Assembly (NCBI RefSeq): GCF_015624425.1
Contig: NZ_CP049919.1
Span: 2,790,001-2,854,000 of the forward strand
Reading direction: 5' to 3'
From: Roseateles sp. DAIF2
Lineage (GTDB): Bacteria > Pseudomonadota > Gammaproteobacteria > Burkholderiales > Burkholderiaceae_C
DNA length: 64,000 bases
Positions 51,908 to 61,336 of this stretch are shown in pieces. How positions within the stretch are numbered: the stretch's first letter is position 1; every line of letters starts with the position of its first letter. A program made the position numbers and the translations under genes. Under the pieces are notes generated by a model. It was not told the origin of the DNA. It saw only the letters and a program-made list of their open reading frames with translations, and made no database searches.

Positions 51908-53382
51908 GTGTCGTCGCTTGTGGCGGCGGTGCCGCCACCCGGCCGGGGGCTCTCCGGCTCGACCCGGTTGCGGCCGGCGCGCTTGGCGCGGTAGAGCGCC
52001 TCGTCGGCGCGCAGCAGCAGCGGCTCCAGCGCCGCCTGCGCGCGTGGCAGGGCCACCACGCCGACGCTGACGCTGGCGGTGATCACACCGCCGCGACCGT
52101 CGTCGAGCGTCGCGGCATGAAAGGCCTGGCGCACCCGCTCCGCCACCGCCAGCGCGGCCGTCGCTTCGCAGCCCGGCAGCAGGATCGCGAACTCCTCGCC
52201 GCCGACACGACCGAACAGGTCGACCTCGCGCAGCGCCTCGCCGCCCAGGCGCGCGAAGGCGACCAGCACGCGGTCGCCGACCGCATGGCCATGGGCGTCG
52301 TTGATGCGCTTGAAATGGTCGATGTCCAGCATCAAGAGGGCCACCGGCTGGCGCGTCGCGGCCAGCTGCAGCAGCAGCTCCTGAGCCCGCTCCTGGAAGG
52401 CATGGCGGTTCAGCAGGCCGCTCAGCTGGTCATGGCTGGCCATGTGCTGAAGGCGCTTCAGCAGGCGCTGGCGCGCTGCCATCACGCAGGCCACGGTGAT
52501 CGGCGCGATCGCGATCAGCGACACGCCCAGGCGGATCGACATCAGCGTCGTCAGCGGGCTGACGCCCGCGCTCTCCACCGGCAGCAGGCCCTGGGCGATG
52601 CAGATCAGCGCCCAGGCGCCGAAGCCCAGGGTCAGCAGCGCCGTGCCGAACACGCCGTAGCTGAGCGCGCACCAGAGCAAGGCCGGCACCGGAAAGGCCA
52701 CCGCGCCCGGGCCCGCCACTGCCATCGCCAGCAGGCAGGACAGCAGCAGGGCCAGCGCCGGCAGCACCGCATGCCCCAGCGCCGGCCAGGGCGGCAGCCG
52801 GCGCCGGCGCTCCGGGCCGCGGTGCGGCTGGGCCTCGGGCAGGGTCAGCACCGCGGGCAGGAAGGCCAGGTAGTTGGCCAGCTCGCTGACGAAGCAGAAC
52901 ACCCAGCCCAGCAGCGGCGACAGGCCCAGCAGCGAGGGTCCGATCAGGAAACCCACCAGGCCGGCCATCGCCGATGCGGCCGTGGTCACCAGCAGCAGGC
53001 GCGGCACCGAGAACGGGCCCTGCAGCCGCCTGTCCTCGATCGGCAGGCGCGACAGCAGCCATTGGCCGGTCGCGATGCCCAGCAGATTGCCGCCGGTCAG
53101 CAGCAGGGCGGTGGCGAGCGTGCTGCCGGTCAGCAGGTCGGCCGCCAGATAGCCGGCCAGCGCGCCGAGCCAGGCGGCGGGCGTGTTGCGCGCCGGGAAG
53201 CGCACCAGCAGCCCCAGCAGCAGGGCATTGGCCGGCCACAGCGAGGCCAGCTGCCCCATCGGCCGGCTGTAGATGCCCAGCAGGGCCGCGGCCATCACGA
53301 GCAGACCCATCAGGGCCGCCGTCTCGGCGCCCCGGACCCAGGACCTTGAGCGCTGCTGCGCGTCTTCTTCCGCCACCGTCAT
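51880..53382 (-). CDS. MASE1-type membrane diguanylate cyclase
   Basis: A 500-residue protein. Residues 20-300 are a multi-spanning membrane sensor of the MASE1 type (about eight helices; [14 protein letters not shown]). After a linker, the GGDEF domain (about 320-480) has the active GGEEF ([10 protein letters not shown]) and an REVD inhibition site five residues before it, so it should make c-di-GMP and be product-inhibited. The C-terminal 25 residues are low-complexity. Stop overlaps the rlmB end. Confidence 0.9.
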   Translation of the reverse strand: MTVAEEDAQQRSRSWVRGAETAALMGLLVMAAALLGIYSRPMGQLASLWPANALLLGLLVRFPARNTPAAWLGALAGYLAADLLTGSTLATALLLTGGNLLGIATGQWLLSRLPIEDRRLQGPFSVPRLLLVTTAASAMAGLVGFLIGPSLLGLSPLLGWVFCFVSELANYLAFLPAVLTLPEAQPHRGPERRRRLPPWPALGHAVLPALALLLSCLLAMAVAGPGAVAFPVPALLWCALSYGVFGTALLTLGFGAWALICIAQGLLPVESAGVSPLTTLMSIRLGVSLIAIAPITVACVMAARQRLLKRLQHMASHDQLSGLLNRHAFQERAQELLLQLAATRQPVALLMLDIDHFKRINDAHGHAVGDRVLVAFARLGGEALREVDLFGRVGGEEFAILLPGCEATAALAVAERVRQAFHAATLDDGRGGVITASVSVGVVALPRAQAALEPLLLRADEALYRAKRAGRNRVEPESPRPGGGTAATSDDTQPRWRKAS

Positions 53383-53477
53383 CGACTGCCCGGTTTTTTG
53401 TTACTGCTGTTTTCCGAGCACAGCATCGCGGAACGGCGTTGCCGCCGCGGCTAGGGCTTGCCCTGATCGACACCGGT

Positions 53478-53507
53478 TTGAGGGGCAAGGCCGGCAGCGC
53501 CGATAAT
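53478..53507 (+). promoter_or_regulatory. possible upp promoter
   Basis: TTGAGG (53478-53483) and GATAAT (53502-53507), 18 bases apart, 39 bases before the upp ATG. The -10 matches consensus at five of six positions. Confidence 0.4.
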
Positions 53508-53545
53508 CCGGGCCATTACCCCCCAATATCCGAGCCCCACCCATC

Positions 53546-54178
53546 ATGGCCGTCATCGAAGTCAAGCATCCCCTCGTCAAACACAAGATCGGCCTGATGC
53601 GCGAGGCCGACACCTCGACGAAGAAGTTTCGCGAGCTGACCGGCGAGGTGGCGCGCCTGCTGGCCTACGAGGCGACCGCCGATTTCCCGCTGGAGAAGAC
53701 CACGATCGAGGGCTGGTGCGGTCCGGTCGAGATCGACCAGATCGCCGGCCGCAAGGTCACCGTGGTGCCGATCCTGCGTGCCGGCCTGGGCATGCTGGAC
53801 GGCGTGCTGGACATGATGCCCAACGCCAAGGTCAGTGTGGTCGGCCTGGCGCGCGACCATGAGACCCTGAAGCCGGTCAACTACTTCGACAAGTTCGTCG
53901 GCCAGCTGTCCGAGCGCACCGCGCTGATCATCGACCCGATGCTGGCCACGGCCGGTTCGATGATCGCGACCGTCGACCTGCTGAAGGCGCGCGGCTGCAA
54001 GGACATCCGCGCGCTGGTGCTGGTGGCCGCGCCCGAGGGCGTCGCCGCGCTGAACCAGGCGCATCCCGAGGTGCGCTGCTGGACCGCCGCGATCGACAGC
54101 CATCTGAACGAGCATGGCTACATCATCCCGGGCCTGGGCGACGCGGGCGACAAGATCTTCGGCACCAAGGACGCCTGA
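53546..54178 (+). CDS. upp: uracil phosphoribosyltransferase
   Basis: A 210-residue Upp. PRPP-binding loop [17 protein letters not shown], early arginine region [16 protein letters not shown], and the C-terminal uracil loop [16 protein letters not shown]. It salvages uracil to UMP. Divergent from the cyclase gene; standard length. Confidence 0.97.
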   Translation: MAVIEVKHPLVKHKIGLMREADTSTKKFRELTGEVARLLAYEATADFPLEKTTIEGWCGPVEIDQIAGRKVTVVPILRAGLGMLDGVLDMMPNAKVSVVGLARDHETLKPVNYFDKFVGQLSERTALIIDPMLATAGSMIATVDLLKARGCKDIRALVLVAAPEGVAALNQAHPEVRCWTAAIDSHLNEHGYIIPGLGDAGDKIFGTKDA

Positions 54179-54190
54179 AGCTCCGACGCC

Positions 54191-55456
54191 TCAGTAGCTG
54201 CGCGCCTCGATCGTCTCGCGCACCCGGCGCAGCGCATCGCGCAAGGCGTCGAGGCCGACCGAGCCCAGCGCCAGCCGCAGCGCATGCGGCGCCTGGGCCG
54301 TGAGCGCATAGGGTTCGGCCGTCGACACGCTGATGCCCTGCAGGCGCAGTTTCATCGCCACCTGATCGGCGCGTACCTCTTCGGGCAGCGGCAGCCAGAC
54401 GAAGTAGGAGCTGGCGTGGCCGATGCGTGGCAGCGGGCCCAGAACATCGGCCGCGAGGCGCTGCCGCGCGTGCATCGCGGCGCTTCTCGGCCTCCAGGCG
54501 CTCGACCGTGCCGTCTTGCAGCCAGCCGCCGACCAGGGCGCTCATCACGCCGGCGGTGTTCCAGCTGGTGGCGCGGATCGCGCGCTCGAAGGGCGCCACC
54601 CAGTGCGGCGGCAGGGCGACGAAACCGACGCGCAGCCCGGTGGCCACGCTCTTCGAGAAGCCCGAGACATAGACCGTGCGCTCCGGCGCCAGCGCGGCCG
54701 GTTCGGCCAGATAGGCATAGGCGCCGTCCTCGATCAGCAGCAGCTCATGGCGGCGCGCCAGGGCGACCAGCTCGCGCCCCTGCGCCAGCGGCGTGACCCA
54801 GCCCAGCGGGTTGTGCAGGGTGGGCATGGTGTAGAGCGCGCGCACGCGCCGGCGCCGGCACAGCGCATCCAGCGCATCCAGCGCCGCCAGGTCCGGCCCC
54901 GTGCCGGCCGCGGGTAGCGGCAGCAGCTCCAGATGCAGGGTCTGGGCCAGCAGCTTGAAGCCGGGATAGCTCAGCGCGTCCGCCGCCACCACGTCGCCGG
55001 GCTTGAGCAGCGCCATCAGGGCCACCGCCGGCCCATGCTGGGCGCCGTCGACCAGCAGCACCTCGGACGCGCCAACCGCCAGGCCGCGCCGCAGCAGATG
55101 GCGCGCCACCGCCTCGCGGTCGCGCGCTCGCCCGCCATGCGGCTGGTAATGCAGCAGGGCCTCCAGGTCGCCGCTGCCGGCCAGCTGCCGCAGCACGCGC
55201 CGCAGCAGCTCCGCTTGGCCGGGGCAGCGCCGGATAGTTGAAGCTCAGGTCGATCTGCCCGGCGCCGCCCGCGGCCAGCTCGATGCCATGGCCCGGCGGC
55301 AGGGCGTTTTCGCGAACGAAGGTGCCGCGCCCGGTCTCTCCGCTGGCCAGGCCCATGCGCTCCAACTCGGCATAGACGCGGGTGGCGGTGACGAGTGCAA
55401 AGCCCTCGCGCGCCGCCAGCTCCCGGTGCGTCGGCAGGCGGGTGCCGGGCGGCATC
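54191..55456 (-). pseudogene. decayed MocR-type regulator (GntR/aminotransferase), frameshifted and 5'-truncated
   Basis: Three reading frames in turn encode one MocR protein: winged-helix tail (PPGTRLPTHRELAAREGF), then the aminotransferase-like domain (VDGAQHGPAVALMALLKPG; PLP lysine in YVSGFSKSVATGLRVGF), then the C-terminal lobe (YFVWLPLPEEVRADQV). The first shift is one extra base in the G4 run at 55221-55224; removing it gives ALPGQAELLRRVLRQL. The second is one extra base near 54464, restoring RDARAQRLAADVLGP. The first helix of the winged domain and the start codon are missing. Intact MocRs sense PLP-linked metabolites and regulate vitamin B6 or amine genes. Confidence 0.85.
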
Positions 55457-55606
55457 GCGGCGGTCGGGCAGTTGCAGCTGCGGCAGCCGCTGTTCGGCCT
55501 GGCGCTGGCGGCCGGCCTGCTGGGCGAGGCGGTGAGCCCGGCGATGCTGGCGGTCACCATGGGCGTGCTGCTGTGCGTCGCGGGCGCGCGGCGTTTCTCG
55601 CGCTGA
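55457..55606 (+). pseudogene. 3' remnant of an EamA/DMT family transporter
   Basis: About 45 codons ending at the TGA at 55604 read GQLQLRQPLFGLALAAG, then LLGEAVSPAMLAVTMGVLLC and VAGARRFSR, which is the last transmembrane pair of a drug/metabolite exporter. Nothing upstream in frame belongs to such a protein; instead the MocR remnant begins at once on the other strand. MocR genes are often divergent from EamA genes, so a single deletion removed both 5' ends and the promoter region. Confidence 0.75.
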
Positions 55607-55613
55607 GCCGGGC

Positions 55614-56168
55614 TCAGACCACGCCCAGCGCCCCCAGCACCCCGCCGCCCAGCACCAGCCAGACCAGGCCGATGCGGGTCTTGAGCGTGAGCAGCACGGT
55701 CACGGCCATCAGGGCCAGGGTGGCCAGGCGGTGCGCCGGATCCTTCACATAGGGCACGGCCAGCAGCCAGCCGGTCGCGACCAGCAGGCCCAGGGTCAGG
55801 GGCGCCATGCCGGCGGTGAAGGCGCGCACGCCCAGGGTGTGCTTGTGCTCGCGCGCCCAGCGGGTGGCGGCTAGCACCAGGGTGGTGGAGGGCAGCATGA
55901 TGCCCAGCATCGTGACCAGGGCGCCCAGCGGGCCGGCGGCGTTCCAGCCCAGCACCGCGACGAACAGGATGTTGGGGCCCGGCGCGGCCTGGGCCAGCGC
56001 GATCGAGCTGGTGAACTGGGTATCGTCCAGCCAGCCCTGCTGGCCGACCAGGTAGCGGTGCATCTCGGGCGCGGTGGTGATCGCGCCGCCGATGGCCAGC
56101 AGCGACAGCAGCAGGAAATGCAGGAACAGATCGCCGTACTGGGCCAAGGTCAGCGCCTCGCCCGTCAC
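55614..56168 (-). CDS. chromate transporter family protein, second half
   Basis: A 184-residue CHR-domain membrane protein with about six helices. Its motif LLAIGGAITTAPEMHRYLV and AQAAPGPNILFVAVLGWNAAGPLGAL is the CHR signature. Many ChrA proteins are single chains with two such domains; here two adjacent genes each encode one. Start overlaps the previous gene by ATGA. It would export chromate or another oxyanion with its partner. Confidence 0.85.
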   Translation of the reverse strand: MTGEALTLAQYGDLFLHFLLLSLLAIGGAITTAPEMHRYLVGQQGWLDDTQFTSSIALAQAAPGPNILFVAVLGWNAAGPLGALVTMLGIMLPSTTLVLAATRWAREHKHTLGVRAFTAGMAPLTLGLLVATGWLLAVPYVKDPAHRLATLALMAVTVLLTLKTRIGLVWLVLGGGVLGALGVV

Positions 56169-56770
56169 GATCCGGCCCCCGCGCGGCGCAGATGCCAGAC
56201 GGCCAGCGCCATGCCGGCGCCGCCCAGGCCCAGCACCACCCAGATCAGCGGCAGGCGCGCCAGCGCGATCGCGCCGAAGGCGGCCAGCGCCAACAGCAGG
56301 GCCCAGGCGCGGCCGACCGGGTTGCTCTTCAGCGAGGGCAGCAGCTTCAGCCCGGTGGCCAGGATCAGCCCGGCCGCCACCGCGCCCATGCCGCGCAGCG
56401 CGCCGGCCATGCGCTCATGCTCCAGCAGCGCGCCGGACAGCGAGGCCAGGCCCAGCACGATCACGCAGGGGACGGCCAGCATGCCGGCCAGCGCCGTCAG
56501 CGCGCCGCGCAGGCCGAAGAAGCGGTCGCCGATCATCAGCGAGAGGTTGACGATATTGGGCCCCGGCAGCACCTGGCCGATCGCCAGCATCTCGAGGAAC
56601 TCCTCGCGTGTCAGCCAGCCCAGCCGCTCGACCAGCTCGCGCTGCGCCACCGCCAGCACGCCGCCGAAGCCCTGCAGCGCCAGCCGGTTGAAGGCCCAGA
56701 ACAGCACCGACAGCGAGGCCGGCCGCGCGCGCTGCCCGTCGCCCGCCAGCGGCACCCCGGCCTCGCTCAC
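56165..56770 (-). CDS. chromate transporter family protein, first half
   Basis: A 201-residue CHR-domain protein: FWAFNRLALQGFGGVLAV, LTREEFLEMLAIGQVLPGPN, and a C-terminal helix pair. It overlaps both neighbours by four bases (ATGA at each end), so the dehydrogenase and two transporter genes form a tightly coupled operon. Short-chain CHR pairs act as heterodimers in other bacteria. Confidence 0.85.
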   Translation of the reverse strand: MSEAGVPLAGDGQRARPASLSVLFWAFNRLALQGFGGVLAVAQRELVERLGWLTREEFLEMLAIGQVLPGPNIVNLSLMIGDRFFGLRGALTALAGMLAVPCVIVLGLASLSGALLEHERMAGALRGMGAVAAGLILATGLKLLPSLKSNPVGRAWALLLALAAFGAIALARLPLIWVVLGLGGAGMALAVWHLRRAGAGS

Positions 56771-57774
56771 CGCAGCACTTTCAGCGCTTCGGGGTTGACG
56801 ATATTGCTGGGTTCGCTCTTGATGAAGTTCAGCACATTGTCGAAGGCGGCGTCGAAGTAGAGCTCGTAGCTGTCCTGCTCGACATAGCCGATATGCGGCG
56901 TGCAGACCGCATTCTCCAGGCGCAGCAGCGGGTGGCCCTGCAGGATCGGCTCGCTCTCAAACACGTCGATCGCGGCCATGCCGGGGCGGCCGCGGTTCAG
57001 GGCCGAAACCAGGGCGCCGTCCGCCACCAGCTCGGCGCGCGAGGTGTTGACGAACAGCGCGGTGGGCTTCATGCGGGCCAGGTCGTCCGGCGTGACCAGG
57101 CCGCGCGTCGCGTCGTTCAGGCGCAGGTGCAGGCTCAGCACGTCGCTGTTCTCGAAGAAGGCCTCGCGGCTCTCGGCCACCTGGTAGCCATCGCTCTGCG
57201 CCGCCAGGCGCGAGCCCTCGCTGCCCCAGACCAGCACCTGCATGCCGAAGGCCCGACCGTAGCCGGCCACCAGCTTGCCGATCTTGCCGTAGCCCCACAG
57301 CCCCAAGGTCTTGCCGCGCAGCACCATGCCCAGCCCGAAGTTGGGCGGCATCGACAGGGCCTTCAGCCCCGACTGCTGCCAGGCACCATGCTTGAGGTTG
57401 CCGATGTACTGCGGCAGGCGCCGCATCGAGGCCATGATCAGGGCCCATGTCAGCTCGGCCGGCGCTATGGGTGAGCCGACGCCCTCGGCCACCGCGATGC
57501 CGAGCCGGGTGCAGGCCTCGACGTCGATATGGCTGCCGACCCGGCCCGTCTGAGCGATCAGCTTCAGCCTGGGCAGCTTCTCCAGCAGCTGGCGCGGGAA
57601 ATGGGTGCGTTCGCGAATCAGCACCAGCACCTCGGCGTCGCGCAGCCGCACGGCGAGCTGGCCCGTGCCCTTGACGGTGTTGGTGAAGACCTTGGCGTTG
57701 AGGGCGTCCAGCTTGGCGGCACAGCGCAGCTTGCGCACCGCATCCTGGTAGTCGTCGAGGATGATGATGTTCAT
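56767..57774 (-). CDS. D-2-hydroxyacid dehydrogenase family protein
   Basis: A 335-residue NAD-dependent dehydrogenase from the ATG at 57774. NAD fold GKTLGLWGYGKIGKLVAGYG, substrate arginine in NTSRAELV, catalytic Glu-His pair in FESEPIL and CTPHIGYVEQDSYE. The 'SYELYFDAAFDNVLNF' end is typical of phosphoglycerate/glyoxylate-type members of this family. Substrate unknown. First gene of the operon with the two transporter halves. Confidence 0.88.
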   Translation of the reverse strand: MNIIILDDYQDAVRKLRCAAKLDALNAKVFTNTVKGTGQLAVRLRDAEVLVLIRERTHFPRQLLEKLPRLKLIAQTGRVGSHIDVEACTRLGIAVAEGVGSPIAPAELTWALIMASMRRLPQYIGNLKHGAWQQSGLKALSMPPNFGLGMVLRGKTLGLWGYGKIGKLVAGYGRAFGMQVLVWGSEGSRLAAQSDGYQVAESREAFFENSDVLSLHLRLNDATRGLVTPDDLARMKPTALFVNTSRAELVADGALVSALNRGRPGMAAIDVFESEPILQGHPLLRLENAVCTPHIGYVEQDSYELYFDAAFDNVLNFIKSEPSNIVNPEALKVLR

Positions 57775-57890
57775 GGCGTCTGGTCGGACATTCTGCCTTG
57801 CGTTTGGGGCCGTCCGGCCCCGGGTCTGCAGCAGATCGCGCAAATCGTTACGATGCCGCCCACCCCCGTTCCTTCCAGGAGACAAACCCC

Positions 57891-58400
57891 ATGAGCCTCT
57901 CGATGCATTCCGCCAGCGCGCCGGTCTTCACCCGCATGCTGGGCAATCTGCTCACCTGGCTGGACGCCGCGCGCGCCCATGCCGAAGCGAAGAAGTTCGA
58001 TACCAGCGTCTACCTGGGCCTGCGCCTGGCGCCGGACATGCTGCCGCTGACGCGCCAGATCCAGATCGCCAGCGATGCGGCCAAGGGCTGCATGGCGCGC
58101 CTGGCCGGCCAGCCGGTGCCGAGCTGGGAGGACAAGGAGGCGAGCCTGGACGAGCTGAGCGAGCGCATCCGCCGCACGATCGACTATGTGAACTCGGTGC
58201 CGGCCGCGCTGGTCGAGGGTAGCGAGGAGCGTGCGATCGAGATCCCGCGTCGCAGTGGCGAGCCGCTGAAGTTCCGCGGCGAGGATTACCTGCGCCACTA
58301 CGCGCTGGCGAACTTCTACTTCCATGTCACCACCACGTACGCGCTGCTGCGCCACGCGGGGGTGGACCTGGGCAAGGCGGACTACCTGGGCAATCGCTGA
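57891..58400 (+). CDS. DUF1993 domain protein
   Basis: A 169-residue cytoplasmic protein. The fold is DinB-like helical: SMHSASAPVFTRMLGNLLTW, DMLPLTRQIQIASDAAKG, and the C-terminal HYALANFYFHVTTTYALLRHAGVDLGKADYLG. DUF1993 proteins are common but uncharacterised. Start at 57891 with a CAGGAG site 9 bases upstream. Its end overlaps the next, convergent gene by 19 bases. Confidence 0.86.
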   Translation: MSLSMHSASAPVFTRMLGNLLTWLDAARAHAEAKKFDTSVYLGLRLAPDMLPLTRQIQIASDAAKGCMARLAGQPVPSWEDKEASLDELSERIRRTIDYVNSVPAALVEGSEERAIEIPRRSGEPLKFRGEDYLRHYALANFYFHVTTTYALLRHAGVDLGKADYLGNR

Positions 58401-58723
58401 GCGCCGAGCCGGTCGACGCCGGCCATCGCGAGCGCCAGTTCGCGGGCCTGGATCTCGGCCGTCTCGTCGGGCAGGGCGGCCAGCAGGCGGCCGCGCAGCA
58501 GCCAGAGCTCGATCGGCTCGCTGGCATGGCGCACCTGGCTTTGCAGGTCGGCGCCGTCCGGCCCGGGCACCGCGGCCGCGGCGCGGGTGAAACCGAGCTT
58601 CAGCTCGATGAAGGCCCGCCGTGCCGCCACGCGCTGGGCGTGGCCGCGGCGGTCCGAGCCGGCCGAGGCATAGGACCAAGGCGGCAGGAAGTCCGGGATC
58701 TCGCGCAGGGTCAGGGTTTCCAT
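58382..58723 (-). CDS. hypothetical protein A of an unknown gene pair
   Basis: A 113-residue protein, no signal peptide or membrane segment, no domain recognised. Composition is Arg/Ala/Leu-rich with likely helices (SEPIELWLLRGRLLAALPD, ETAEIQARELALAMAG). It starts one base after the partner's stop, so the two are translated together. Coding is supported by the tight junction and codon pattern, not by homology. Confidence 0.62.
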   Translation of the reverse strand: METLTLREIPDFLPPWSYASAGSDRRGHAQRVAARRAFIELKLGFTRAAAAVPGPDGADLQSQVRHASEPIELWLLRGRLLAALPDETAEIQARELALAMAGVDRLGAQRLPR

Positions 58724-58724
58724 G

Positions 58725-59192
58725 TCACTGCCTCCGGTTCGGGGCTGCCATGAAGAAGGTATCGGCCGGTTCGCTGAAATGGCGGTTCAGCCGCGCCAGG
58801 CGCAGCTCGGCCTCGCGCTGGGTGTGGGCGCGCGCCACCTCGGTGTAAAGCCAGCCGCGCAGATGCCAGAAATCATCGACCCGGCGCGCGCGCCGGATGC
58901 TCTGCACCAGCTCGTCCGGGGCCGCGATGTCCGCCAGGCAGAGCCGGAACTCGCTGCGCAGCAGCGGCAGCAGGCCGGGATCCTCGGCGCGGGCGCCCCA
59001 GGGCGTGCTCTCGCCGGGCAGCCAGCGCAGCAGGCTCTGCAGCAGCGAATCCGGCATGCGTTGCTGCTGGTGCTGGCTCAACAGCGGCTGCGTCGGCGCG
59101 CTGCCGGTGGGCAGGGGCGCCGCGAACGAACGGGACCGTTTCCAACGAGACAGAATGTTCAGCATGGCTGGCTTCTTGTAGTGATCCGGCAT
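58725..59192 (-). CDS. hypothetical protein B of an unknown gene pair
   Basis: A 155-residue protein, or 146 from the ATG at 59165. A GGAGG site stands 11 bases before the 59192 start. The basic N-terminus (LSRWKRSRS) is followed by a Gln/Pro-rich spacer and a helical region (LLPLLRSEFRLCLADIAAP; FWHLRGWLYTEVARAH). Both proteins contain an aromatic/arginine helix of the type LWLLRGRL/FWHLRGWL, which hints at common descent. Function unknown. Confidence 0.65.
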   Translation of the reverse strand: MPDHYKKPAMLNILSRWKRSRSFAAPLPTGSAPTQPLLSQHQQQRMPDSLLQSLLRWLPGESTPWGARAEDPGLLPLLRSEFRLCLADIAAPDELVQSIRRARRVDDFWHLRGWLYTEVARAHTQREAELRLARLNRHFSEPADTFFMAAPNRRQ

Positions 59193-59444
59193 TCCGCCAT
59201 CCCCCTCCGGACGGCGCGACGCGGTTTCTTTCTCTTCTCTCTGCCTTGATTTTCGGCAGCGCCCGGGCCGGGCATGGGCCGAAAAGCGGCCCGAACGGCG
59301 CTCAGATCGCAGGCCGGAGCCGGGGTGGTGCGCCGCAGGGCCGGATTTGGGGGCGGATCACCGGGCTATTTGCCGGCCTCGAGCGCGGCCGGCCCTCTAA
59401 CATCCAGGCAAACCCGTGCCGCGCCCTCGCGTGGCGGAACCGCC

Positions 59445-61307
59445 ATGGACATGTCATCCCCCAGCGCCCAGCAGCTTGCCGATGCGACGACCGCCACCAC
59501 CGCGCGGCGCATGGACCTGCCCGAGCTGATGGCCGCGGCCGGCCAGCTGCAGGCCCAGGGGCAGGGCGCCGCCGCCGCCGCGCTGTACGAGCAATGGATC
59601 GCGAGCGACCAGTCGCCGCTGCGCATCGTCGCCTGCTACAACTGGGGCACGGTGCTGGGCGCGATCGGCCGCCATGCCGAGGCCGAGGCCGCCTACCGCC
59701 AGGCGCTGACGCTGAAATCCGACTTCATCCAGGCGCGCCTGAACCTCGGGCATCAGCTGGAGCATCTGGGCCGCAAGGAAGAGGCGCTGGCCGAATGGCG
59801 CGGCATCGCGGTGCAGGAGCGCCCGACCGATGTGTTCGGCGGCGACCCGCTGGAGCTGCGCCTGCATGCTCTGAACAATATGGCGCGCCTGCTGGAGAGC
59901 GAGCGCCGCTATGCCGAATCCGAGGCGCTGATGCGCCAGAGCCTGGAGCTCAAGCCCGACCAGAGCGATGTGCTGCAGCACTATGTGCATATCCGCCAGA
60001 AGCAATGCGAATGGCCGGTCTACCAGCCGGTGGGCCAGGTCACGCCGAACCAGCTGCTGACCAGCACCTCGCTGCTGGCGATGCTGGGCCTTTCGGACGA
60101 TCCGGCGCTGCAGCTGCTGTCGGCCCAGCGCTTTGTGGCCGAGAAGGTGGTCAAGTACAAGGACAAGCCCTTTCATCGCCGCTTCGGCCCGGCGCGGCGC
60201 GAAGGGCGGCTGAAGATCGGCTATCTGTCCGGCGATCTGTGCATGCATGCGGTGGGCCTGCTGACGGCCGAGCTGTTCGAGCTGCACGACCGCCGCCGCG
60301 TCGAGGTGCAGGCCTTCTGCTGGAGCCGCGAGGACGGCACCGCGCAGCGCGCGCGCCTCCTGCGCGGCATGGACAAGGTGACGCGCCTGGTCGGCGTCGA
60401 CGACGAGAGCGCCGCGCGCGCGATCGCGCAGGCCGGCATCGACGTGCTGGTCGACCTGCAGGGCCTGACCAATGGCGCCCGCCCCAACATCCTGGCCTAC
60501 CGGCCGGCGCCGGTGCAGGTCAGCTACCTGGGCCTGCCGGCGACCTCGGCGATCCCGGGCGTGGACTGGATCATCGCGGACCGCTTCGTGATGCCCGAGG
60601 AATACCTGCCCTACTGCACCGAGCGCCCGATCTATCTCGAGCATTGCTACCAGGTCAGTGACCGCCAGCGCGAGGTGGCGCCGCGCCCCGAGCGTTCGCG
60701 CTACCAGCTGCCCGAGGACGCCTTCGTCTTCTGCTCCTTCAACAACAACCACAAGTTCACCGAGCCGGTATTCGACAGCTGGATGCGCATCCTCGGCCAG
60801 GTGCCGAACAGCGTGCTGTGGCTGCTGTCGGACAACGAATGGTGCCGCGCCAATATGCTGGCCCGCGCCGCCCGCCACGGCATCGCGGCCGAGCGCCTGA
60901 TCTTCGCGCCGCGCGTGGCGCCGCCGGAGTACCTGGCGCGTTTCGCGCTGGCCGACCTGGTGCTGGACACCTTCCCGTTCAATGCCGGCACGACCGCCAG
61001 CGACTGCCTCTGGATGGGCACGCCGATCCTGACCTGCTCGGGCCGCAGCCATATCTCGCGCATGGCCGGCAGCCTGCTGACCCATGCGGGCCTGCCCGAC
61101 CTGGTGACCCATTCGCTGCAGGAATATGAGCAGCGCGCGGTACAAATTGGCCAGAATCCGGCCCGCGTCGCGTCCTACAAGCGCTTTTTGAGCGAACATG
61201 GGCGTACCTCGCTGTTGTTCGACATTCCCGGCTTCGTGCGCGAGCTGGAGGACAAGCTGGAGGCCCTGGCCCTGCCGCTGCGCGAGCGCGACGCCGCCGC
61301 CCGATAG
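59445..61307 (+). CDS. SPINDLY-type O-linked N-acetylglucosamine transferase with TPR
   Basis: A 620-residue family-41 glycosyltransferase-like protein. TPR repeats fill about residues 20-180 (EAEAAYRQALTLKSDFIQARLNLG). The catalytic region includes RLKIGYLSGDLCMHAVGLL, DVLVDLQGLTNGARPNILAYRPAPVQVSYLG, CSFNNNHKFTEPVFDSWMRIL and the UDP-sugar site FPFNAGTTASDCLWMGTP. It would O-glycosylate a protein substrate. ATG at 59445 chosen from homology; another ATG is 6 bases on. It is followed by a type I secretion ABC transporter after 29 bases, so a secreted protein may be its target. Confidence 0.88.
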   Translation: MDMSSPSAQQLADATTATTARRMDLPELMAAAGQLQAQGQGAAAAALYEQWIASDQSPLRIVACYNWGTVLGAIGRHAEAEAAYRQALTLKSDFIQARLNLGHQLEHLGRKEEALAEWRGIAVQERPTDVFGGDPLELRLHALNNMARLLESERRYAESEALMRQSLELKPDQSDVLQHYVHIRQKQCEWPVYQPVGQVTPNQLLTSTSLLAMLGLSDDPALQLLSAQRFVAEKVVKYKDKPFHRRFGPARREGRLKIGYLSGDLCMHAVGLLTAELFELHDRRRVEVQAFCWSREDGTAQRARLLRGMDKVTRLVGVDDESAARAIAQAGIDVLVDLQGLTNGARPNILAYRPAPVQVSYLGLPATSAIPGVDWIIADRFVMPEEYLPYCTERPIYLEHCYQVSDRQREVAPRPERSRYQLPEDAFVFCSFNNNHKFTEPVFDSWMRILGQVPNSVLWLLSDNEWCRANMLARAARHGIAAERLIFAPRVAPPEYLARFALADLVLDTFPFNAGTTASDCLWMGTPILTCSGRSHISRMAGSLLTHAGLPDLVTHSLQEYEQRAVQIGQNPARVASYKRFLSEHGRTSLLFDIPGFVRELEDKLEALALPLRERDAAAR

Positions 61308-61336
61308 GCAGGAGCCCAGCCAAGGACTGACACGCG

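Noticed and set aside
54191..55606. Sequencing error as the sole explanation for the MocR breaks
   Set aside because: The first break is in a G4 run and could be an error alone, but a second insertion and a missing 5' end joined to a foreign gene tail need a real rearrangement.
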